From NCBI GenBank assembly GCA_937868035.1, contig CALMLK010000204.1, positions 1 through 12,573 on the forward strand: a stretch of DNA of 12,573 nt, in the 5' to 3' direction. How positions within the stretch are numbered: the first letter of the stretch is position 1; every line of letters begins with the position of its first letter. Shown piece after piece: positions 8,901 to 12,573 of the stretch. The translations under genes were made by a program, and so were the position numbers. Below the pieces are notes generated by a model. It made no database searches, was not told the DNA's origin, and worked only from the letters and a program-made list of their open reading frames with translations. The DNA is from an uncultured Alphaproteobacteria bacterium (lineage in GTDB: Bacteria; Pseudomonadota; Alphaproteobacteria; Rhizobiales; Aestuariivirgaceae).

Positions 8901-8955
8901 CAAGCTCGTCAGCCCCGTGTTCTATGATCAGGATGGAGGCCGCATCAATGCTTGA
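5935..8955 (+). CDS. soxA: Sarcosine oxidase alpha subunit SoxA
   Basis: The product is the 1006-aa alpha subunit, full family length. It carries the NAD+ site and the tetrahydrofolate domain that captures the oxidised methyl group as 5,10-methylene-THF. Residues about 20-110 are a ferredoxin-like N-terminal domain with no cysteines, so no Fe-S cluster is expected. The dinucleotide motif VVVVGGGIAGLTAAEAAAAGG lies at about 174-194, with the acidic end of the strand in LLIDEN (198-203). An Ala/Lys-rich linker spans about 478-495. KRYTTFGMATDQGKTSN (553-569) is a strong family signature. Residues about 620-1000 are the GcvT-like aminomethyltransferase domain, with its barrel domain after about 910. 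The ATG lies 3 nt after the soxD stop. The 3' end overlaps soxG by 8 nt. Confidence 0.96.
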   Translation: MTGKPYRLASGGSRIDRSKPLTFSFDGRSLSGFAGDTIASAVQASGQRVFGRSYKYHRPRGVIGLGSEEMNALIGVGVGARHEPNLRATQIELFNGMTAVTQNRWPSLNFDIGALNNKLSRFFPGGFYYKTFMWPRSFWKHVYEPVIRYAAGLGKAPEERDPDTYEHMHIHADVVVVGGGIAGLTAAEAAAAGGVRVLLIDENPVLGGIADLTAGKIGEVSVADYAKAAADRLAVLPNVQILSRTTAVGHFHHNYMMAFERVGDHDPSILANGAPRHRLWKIRAGHIVLASGALERPIAFANNDRPGITLASAVRGMVERYGVAPGSNGVVFTNNDDAYLTALALKKAGVNVQIVDSRARPQGDLVQKTIAEGIEISPSSVISKVEGTLNVKSVKIAAYRKGQGRVITEKKVDCDFIAMSGGWNPALHLWCHNGGKIRFDDGLASFRPNTHTDAITAVGAANGTMSVAETLAEAVAAGEGAAKAVNAKAKAAKIKLPAIEEPVRGALEAIWFAPATGGYNEGNKHFIDFQNDVTAADLELAQREGYESVEHTKRYTTFGMATDQGKTSNLNGLGVLSEATGRSIPEIGVTTFRPPYTPYSFGAIAGSLTKELFLPIRRTPIFQWHKDKGAVFEPVGQWRRAYTYPAAGEDKHASITREILAVRNKVGLLDASTLGKIEIKGPDAAEFLDRMYTNMFSTLKVGKCRYGLMMNELGFLSDDGVTVRLADDHFLMHTTSGGADRISAWLEEWLQTEWTQYKVFVTPVTEQWAQFAIAGPRAREVLAKLGPDFDVSNEAFPHMSFKIGRMGGYPVRVFRISFSGEQSYEVATPANLGRGLWDAILAAGEEFGIEAYGTEALHVLRAEKGYIVVGDETDGTTTPIDVGLEGLVSKKKADFIGKRSLEQSYLKGPNRKQLVGLLTEDPNEVLPDGAYAVREVKDKPPMAMIGQVTSTYMSPTLGRSIAMALIENGRARMGETISFPLEGGKVVKAKLVSPVFYDQDGGRINA
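8935..8939 (+). promoter_or_regulatory. Ribosome binding site of soxG
   Basis: GGAGG lies inside the end of soxA, 8 nt before the ATG at 8948. It decides the soxG start: an earlier in-frame ATG at 8924 has no comparable site and would add eight residues that only translate the end of soxA in another frame. Confidence 0.75.
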
Positions 8956-9541
8956 GGCCCGTTTCGAATCTCCTCTCGCCGGACGTGAAGTTCCCGCCGA
9001 CACCTATGTGTCGATGCGTGAAATCAGCGAACGTGGCATGATTGACCTTCGTGGCTCCGCGGCGGACCGCAAGTTCATGGCAGCCGCGAAGTCGGCACTC
9101 GGCGTTGACCTGCCGAAGCAGCCGCGCACCACGGCGACATGGGGCGATGTCCGCGTGTTCTGGCTCTCGCCCGACCAGTGGCTCATCACTTGTCCCCGCG
9201 CCAAGGCGCAGGAGATGGCCGACCAGTTGTCGCAAGACCTCGCTGGCGTTCATTCGCTCGCTGTCAACGTCTCGGACATGCGGGCCGTCATCCGTCTGGA
9301 AGGCGAAGGTGTGCGTGAGGTGGTGATGAAGGGAACCGCGATCGATCTTACGCACGGCGACTATCCGCCGGGCACCGTGCGCCGCATGCGGTTCGCTGAA
9401 GTCGCCGCGCTGCTGCACATCGTTGAAGACAACGTCATCGACATCTATGTCTTCCGCAGCTTCGCGCAGTACACGTGGGACTTCCTGCGCAAGGCCGCGC
9501 GCAAGGGCACTGAAGTCAGGGTCTTTCCGAAAGCGGGCTGA
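8948..9541 (+). CDS. soxG: Sarcosine oxidase gamma subunit SoxG
   Basis: The product is the 197-aa gamma subunit of heterotetrameric sarcosine oxidase. It is related to GcvT-like folds and packs against the folate domain of the alpha subunit; no catalytic role is established for it. Visible family features are the N-terminal FESPLAGREV, the WLSPDQWLITCP stretch at about 73-84, the VNVSDMRAVIRLEG strand (about 108-121), KGTAIDLTHGDYPPG (about 128-142) and the C-terminal VFRSFAQYTWDFL. The length is normal. The start at 8948 is set by GGAGG 8 nt upstream, and the first 8 nt overlap the soxA stop (ATGCTTGA), suggesting translational coupling. It is the last gene of the operon: a hairpin terminator follows 22 nt after the stop. 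Confidence 0.93.
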   Translation: MLEARFESPLAGREVPADTYVSMREISERGMIDLRGSAADRKFMAAAKSALGVDLPKQPRTTATWGDVRVFWLSPDQWLITCPRAKAQEMADQLSQDLAGVHSLAVNVSDMRAVIRLEGEGVREVVMKGTAIDLTHGDYPPGTVRRMRFAEVAALLHIVEDNVIDIYVFRSFAQYTWDFLRKAARKGTEVRVFPKAG

Positions 9542-9563
9542 GGCCCGTCCTACGGACAACAAA

Positions 9564-9589
9564 AAACGCCGCCCGAAAGGGCGGCGTTT
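9564..9589. terminator. Shared terminator between soxG and metF-like gene
   Basis: AAACGCCGCCC (9564-9574) and GGGCGGCGTTT (9579-9589) form a perfect 11-bp stem with a GAAA tetraloop. On the minus strand the stem ends in an uninterrupted run of six T, a classical intrinsic terminator for the metF-like gene ending at 9607. On the plus strand the tail is TTTGTGTTT, interrupted but probably enough to end the sox transcript. Confidence 0.9.
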
Positions 9590-9606
9590 GTGTTTGGTCT
9601 GCCGTA

Positions 9607-10506
9607 TCAGCCAGCTTGTACGCGCTTCTTCCAGTCGAAGAGCTTGTCGAAGCCGCCGAAGGGATAGAGATGCGGGGCCGCGATGTTCAGTTCCGGCTTG
9701 TCGAAGTGCAGCTTGGCAAGCTGGTCAACGAACTCCGTCGGTTCCGAAACCGTCAGCAGCTTGGTAATGTTCAGGGCCTGCTTGCGGATGAATCGGGCGG
9801 AATTGCCCACGCCGCACATGGCGGCATATTTCACCAGGGTCTTGATCGTCGCCGGTCCGGGCACGCCCACATAGATCGGAAGATCAATGCCGGCCTGCCG
9901 CAGGGAGGCGGCCCACAGCGCCAGCGGTCCGGCCTCAAACAGGAACTGCGTGGCGATGAATCCGCCGATGCCGTTTGCCTTCAGCCAGGCGTTCTTTTCG
10001 GTGAGCGCCTGCATCAACGCCGCTTCGCCCAGCTTCTTGGTGATGTCGGGGTTGCCTTCCGGGTGGCCTGCGATGCCGATCCTGGTGATGCCGGCCTTCT
10101 GGAAAAGCCCGGTGTTCATCATCTGGATGGCGGAGTCGAATTTGCCGATGGGTTCCGGTGCACCGCCGCCCAGGGCCAGCACCGTGGTCACGCCAGCCTT
10201 GTCGCGGAACGCCGTGAGACGCGCTTCGAGGTCTGCTTCATCGCGCACGAACCGCGCCGGGATGTGCGGCACGGGTTCGAAGCCAAGCCGGCGCAATTCG
10301 GCGGCGGCCGCGATCTGCGCGTCCAGGTCCTGCGCTTCGATAAGGGCGATGAACACGGTTGCTCCCGCAGCCATGTGTTCCTTGAGGAGCGGAAACTTCT
10401 CGATCTGCTTGCCCGTCACTTCAATGGTGGCCTTGCTGGCAAAGGCACCGAGGGGATTGCCCACGGCAGCAGAGGTGGCGGGGGGAAACTTGACGCTGGT
10501 GTCCAT
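9607..10506 (-). CDS. MetF-like methylenetetrahydrofolate reductase
   Basis: The 299-aa product resembles the MetF family of flavin TIM barrels, which reduce 5,10-methylene-THF to 5-methyl-THF. Recognisable parts are the N-terminal TIEVTG (Glu29, equivalent to catalytic Glu28 of E. coli MetF), PVPHIPAR (78-85), TTVLALGGGAPEP (107-119), GIAGHPEGNPD (144-154) and ATQFLFE (185-191, Gln187 equivalent to Gln183). In my alignment the E. coli RGD triplet around Asp120 becomes Gly113-Gly114-Gly115, so that acidic residue is missing. Overall similarity to canonical MetF looks low, so a paralogue with altered chemistry is possible. It is convergent with soxG and divergent from the AraC regulator, which suggests use of the methylene-THF made by sarcosine oxidase. 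The ATG at 10506 gives the family length; the ribosome site is weak. Confidence 0.85.
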   Translation of the reverse strand: MDTSVKFPPATSAAVGNPLGAFASKATIEVTGKQIEKFPLLKEHMAAGATVFIALIEAQDLDAQIAAAAELRRLGFEPVPHIPARFVRDEADLEARLTAFRDKAGVTTVLALGGGAPEPIGKFDSAIQMMNTGLFQKAGITRIGIAGHPEGNPDITKKLGEAALMQALTEKNAWLKANGIGGFIATQFLFEAGPLALWAASLRQAGIDLPIYVGVPGPATIKTLVKYAAMCGVGNSARFIRKQALNITKLLTVSEPTEFVDQLAKLHFDKPELNIAAPHLYPFGGFDKLFDWKKRVQAG

Positions 10507-10536
10507 TGATGGGTCTCTTGGAAGGATCGTGGAGGA

Positions 10537-10562
10537 TGTCGCTACCGTGCCACGCCTGTCGC
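10537..10562 (+). promoter_or_regulatory. Candidate AraC-type direct repeat, metF/regulator region
   Basis: TGTCGC at 10537-10542 and again at 10557-10562 are 20 bp apart. The second copy sits in CGCCTGTCG, the same nine bases found in the pair upstream of soxB. It lies 31 nt upstream of the metF-like start codon, on the opposite strand. This is a plausible site for the adjacent AraC-family protein; the link is inferred. Confidence 0.35.
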
Positions 10563-10574
10563 CCGCTGCTCCCC

Positions 10575-10631
10575 GGTTTGCGACACGCCTAGCGTGTTTT
10601 CGACGGCACCTGCGATATTGCGTCGCAAACC
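10575..10631. repeat. Long-spaced inverted repeat GGTTTGCGAC / GTCGCAAACC
   Basis: GGTTTGCGAC (10575-10584) and GTCGCAAACC (10622-10631) are perfect 10-bp reverse complements separated by 37 nt. A third copy, GTCGCAAAC, lies at 10680-10688. The spacing is too long for a simple hairpin and fits paired operator sites in the divergent promoter region. Confidence 0.45.
10583..10597. repeat. Short dyad ACACGC-CTA-GCGTGT
   Basis: A perfect 6-bp inverted repeat around a 3-nt spacer, partly overlapping the first arm of the longer repeat. It could be a binding site for a dimeric regulator. It is short, so chance is not excluded. Confidence 0.3.
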
Positions 10632-10674
10632 GACCAACCGGTGACGCCTATGGACAAAATGCCGGAAATAGACC

Positions 10675-11721
10675 ATGGAGTCGCAAACGGACCATTCTGC
10701 GGAGCGTCCCATGTTCGGTGACAAGGCCAAATCCCTTCCCCATTCGGTCGCCCTTATTCTGCTGCCGGAATTCACGATGATGCCGGTCACCTCCGCCATC
10801 GAGCCCCTGCGCCAGGCCAATCGTTTTGCGGAAAAGCAATTGTACCGTTGGACCATGCATTCGATCGATGGCCAACCGGTCGCCGCATCCAATCACATTC
10901 TGACGATGGTGAACGGCGATCTTGAATCCGTTCCGCCCGATTCCTCGGTGATCGTCTGTGGCGGATTGAATGTGCAGAAACACGCAGACAAGCGTCTCAT
11001 CAGCTGGCTACGCAAGGTGGCGCGGCGCGGCGTGGACATCGGTGCTGTTTGCACCGGTGCGCATGTGCTGGCCGAAGCGGGCTTGCTGGATGGATACAAG
11101 TGCACCATCCATTGGGAAAACCTGCCTGGTTTCACAGAGGCGTTTCCGGAACTTGAAGCAACCGGTGGCTTGTTCGAAATCGATCGTGACCGCTTCACCA
11201 GTGCGGGCGGCACCACGGCCATCGACATGATGCTCACGCTCATCGCAGGCCAGCACGGGCCTGATCTTGCGGCGCAGGTGGCCGAGGCAATCCTGCACTC
11301 ACCAATCCGCCATCACAGCGAAAACCAGCGCATGTCGCTGCCTGCACGCATTGGCGCGCGTCATCCCAAACTCGTCTCCATCATCGAGAAGATGGAGGGC
11401 TGCCTTGAAGATCCACTCTCGCCCAGTGTGCTTGCCAAGCAGGCCGGGCTTTCAACGCGCCAGCTGGAACGTCTGTTCCGGCGCTACCTCGACCGCTCGC
11501 CGAAGCGCTACTATCTCGAACTCCGCCTGAAGAAGGCGCGTTCGCTGCTGCTGCAGACAGACCTCTCGGTAATCAATGTCGCACTGGCCTGCGGGTTTTC
11601 ATCCCCCTCGCATTTTTCGAAATGCTACCGCGCCTTCTATGGGCGCACGCCGTATCGGGAACGCGGGCTTCCCACGCCGTCAACGGCTGAGGCTACGCAT
11701 GAAATCGGGGAGCGAATCTGA
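10675..11721 (+). CDS. GlxA/GbdR-type AraC family regulator
   Basis: The product is a 348-aa transcription regulator. The N-terminal half (about 22-205) is a DJ-1/PfpI-like amidotransferase fold: VALILLPEFTMMPVTSAIEPLR (25-46), SVIVCGG (91-97), the nucleophile-elbow stretch GAVCTGAHVLAEAGLLDG with Cys126 (123-140), and FTSAGGTTAIDMML (174-187). The C-terminal AraC domain has a first helix-turn-helix at about 248-270 (LSPSVLAKQAGLSTRQLERLF) and a second at about 297-322 (SVINVALACGFSSPSHFSKCY), ending GRTPYRER. This architecture is that of GbdR, the glycine betaine/dimethylglycine sensor, and of related sarcosine and carnitine regulators. Position beside sox and metF-like genes supports a methylated-glycine ligand, by inference. 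An alternative start at 10711 has a better site (GGAG, 6 nt) and would keep the third GTCGCAAAC box outside the gene. Confidence 0.92.
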   Translation: MESQTDHSAERPMFGDKAKSLPHSVALILLPEFTMMPVTSAIEPLRQANRFAEKQLYRWTMHSIDGQPVAASNHILTMVNGDLESVPPDSSVIVCGGLNVQKHADKRLISWLRKVARRGVDIGAVCTGAHVLAEAGLLDGYKCTIHWENLPGFTEAFPELEATGGLFEIDRDRFTSAGGTTAIDMMLTLIAGQHGPDLAAQVAEAILHSPIRHHSENQRMSLPARIGARHPKLVSIIEKMEGCLEDPLSPSVLAKQAGLSTRQLERLFRRYLDRSPKRYYLELRLKKARSLLLQTDLSVINVALACGFSSPSHFSKCYRAFYGRTPYRERGLPTPSTAEATHEIGERI

Positions 11722-11734
11722 CGATTCGCTCCCC
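11707..11734. terminator. Hairpin enclosing the regulator stop codon
   Basis: GGGGAGCGAATC (11707-11718) and GATTCGCTCCCC (11723-11734) form a perfect 12-bp stem with a 4-nt TGAC loop. The TGA stop of the regulator (11719-11721) lies in that loop. No T-run follows on either strand, so it may be a 3' mRNA-stabilising structure or a Rho-linked end rather than a classical intrinsic terminator. Confidence 0.55.
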
Positions 11735-12023
11735 TCCTCCGACATGCAATCCGCGACCGGGGGCAGTAAACGGAAAGATGTCTGAGACCGTCTGTTGAAT
11801 TTCTGAAATGCCCCGCTGAACTTGCGCGCTATTGACGCAGTTACCTGTTCATTTCTCACATAACTATCGTATGAGTTGGAATCAAGTACTGCAACATTTT
11901 TCCGATTTATTTCAACGTTAACCCTGCGCGCACGTGAAGAGTTGTCATTGCATTCAACTCAAATTGCGTACCATCGCATGACAATTTCCCGGCAGACGGG
12001 AGTGGTTACAGTTTCAAAATATT
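11722..12023. other. Gap between convergent genes, partly AT-rich
   Basis: No gene is supported here. The first part holds the distal arm of the hairpin. From about 11790 to 12030 the sequence is clearly richer in A and T than the rest of the window; 11861-11920 is 19 GC out of 60. It contains inverted repeats TTGTCAT (11942-11948) with ATGACAA (11978-11984), and GAGTTG (11939-11944) with CAACTC (11955-11960). A TTGACG word lies at 11832-11837 without a well-spaced -10. The genes on both sides end here, so neither needs a promoter in this gap. A small RNA or decayed gene is possible but unproven. Confidence 0.4.
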
Positions 12024-12573
12024 TCAGATTGCAGAGCCGGCAGTCCCCACGAGTGCGGGAAGTTTGAGTCGGGCCCTCAAACCACCGATTTCGGCGGCAT
12101 CAAGCGTGGCTGCACCGCCGTACATCGCCGCCGTTTCAGAGACGATGTTGAGGCCCAGACCCGAACCGGGTTTCGATTCATCAAGGCGCTGTCCCCGCTT
12201 CATGGCGATGGCGCGCTTGTCGGGCGGCAGGCCCGGTCCATCGTCATCCACCTCGATCAGCATCCAGGGTCGGCCGTCATCGCCGTTCTGGCTGAGAAGC
12301 TTGGCGCGCACGAGCACCCGCGACTTGCTCCACTTGCAGGCATTGTCCATCAGGTTGCCCACCATTTCCTCAAGGTCCTGGCGCTCGCCGCGGAACTTGA
12401 GATTGGGGCCGGGCTCCACGCTCACTTCAAGGCCGCGGTCACGGTTGATGCGTTGCAGGGTGCGCGCCAGCGCCTGAAGAACCGGATCAACGTCGGTTGC
12501 CGAGCCTACGGTCTGGGCGCGGGCGGCACGGCGGGCGCGGTCGAGATAGAGGTTCACCTGTTCGCGCATCACG
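12024..12573 (-). CDS. Sensor histidine kinase, C-terminal part (cut by window edge)
   Basis: The C-terminal 182 residues of a two-component sensor kinase are visible; the 5' end lies beyond the right edge. The frame runs to the last complete codon, so the Met at 12572 is probably internal. Seen are the end of the dimerisation helices (EQVNLYLDRARRAARAQ), the N box NLMDNACKW, the G1 box DDGPGLP and the G2 box GSGLGLNIV of the HATPase domain. Together these bind ATP and phosphorylate a His residue that is not in view. The partner response regulator is expected further right. The gene runs in the same direction as the ccm operon; in some rhizobia a two-component pair lies near cycH, so a FeuQ-like kinase is a guess to be tested. 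Confidence 0.9.
   Translation of the reverse strand, partial: VMREQVNLYLDRARRAARAQTVGSATDVDPVLQALARTLQRINRDRGLEVSVEPGPNLKFRGERQDLEEMVGNLMDNACKWSKSRVLVRAKLLSQNGDDGRPWMLIEVDDDGPGLPPDKRAIAMKRGQRLDESKPGSGLGLNIVSETAAMYGGAATLDAAEIGGLRARLKLPALVGTAGSAI

Larger units (their letters stand above)
10507..10674. promoter_or_regulatory. Divergent metF-like / regulator promoter region
   Basis: This 168-bp gap is dense in GTCGC/GCGAC words: 10538-10542, 10558-10562, 10580-10584 (reverse) and 10622-10626, with one more just beyond at 10680-10684. Two longer repeats built on that word are listed separately. Divergent transcription from a regulator gene and an enzyme gene makes a shared operator likely. No clear -35/-10 pair was fixed by eye. 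Confidence 0.5.

Noticed and set aside
7774-9003. 409-codon open frame opposite the end of soxA
   Set aside because: Antisense shadow of the GcvT domain coding region; no ribosome site or family match seen.
9616-10509. 297-codon plus-strand frame opposite the metF-like gene
   Set aside because: The minus-strand product has clear MetF features; this frame is its mirror and lies just past the terminator with no ribosome site.
11876-12067. 63-codon frame in the AT-rich gap
   Set aside because: It runs into the 3' end of the kinase gene on the other strand, has no good ribosome site and no recognisable feature.
12064-12477. 137-codon plus-strand frame opposite the histidine kinase
   Set aside because: The opposite strand encodes clear N, G1 and G2 boxes; this is a Ser/Arg-rich shadow.

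Overview
The window is GC-rich, about 60% by eye, with short intergenic gaps and many 1-8 nt gene overlaps. Gene content and order point to an alphaproteobacterium, most likely Hyphomicrobiales (Rhizobiales). The main evidence is the ccmI-ccmE-ccmF-ccmH order, which matches the rhizobial cycHJKL operon, and a four-subunit sarcosine oxidase operon in the order soxB-soxD-soxA-soxG next to a GlxA/GbdR-type AraC regulator. This assignment is inference; no rRNA or other marker gene is present.

Layout, left to right. Positions 1-142 are non-coding and lie downstream of the ccm operon. Positions 143-4168, minus strand, hold a translationally coupled cytochrome c maturation operon, transcribed ccmI > ccmE > ccmF > ccmH. 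Positions 4169-4320 are a divergent promoter region. Positions 4321-9541, plus strand, hold soxB, soxD, soxA and soxG, the beta, delta, alpha and gamma subunits of heterotetrameric sarcosine oxidase. A strong hairpin terminator at 9564-9589 separates soxG from a convergent metF-like methylenetetrahydrofolate reductase gene (9607-10506, minus). A divergent region rich in GTCGC words (10507-10674) leads to an AraC-family regulator with a DJ-1/PfpI-like N-terminal domain (10675-11721, plus), whose stop codon lies in the loop of a 12-bp perfect hairpin. After a 302-bp, partly AT-rich gap between convergent genes, the C-terminal ATPase part of a sensor histidine kinase (12024 to the right edge, minus) ends the window.

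The central block reads as a one-carbon module. Heterotetrameric sarcosine oxidase demethylates sarcosine to glycine and passes the methyl carbon to tetrahydrofolate as 5,10-methylene-THF. The MetF-like protein could reduce this to 5-methyl-THF for methionine synthesis. The regulator resembles GbdR, which senses methylated glycines. A bipartite element, TGTCGC-N14/15-TGTCG(C/G), occurs both upstream of soxB and in the metF/regulator divergent region. It is a candidate common operator for the AraC-type protein.

I see no clearly undescribed system. The points most worth following up are the shared operator candidate, a MetF-like enzyme lacking the aspartate that corresponds to E. coli Asp120, a SoxD subunit whose zinc site appears to be Cys4, and the position of the sarcosine block between a histidine kinase gene and the colinear ccm operon. 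No CRISPR array, insertion sequence, tRNA or rRNA was seen.
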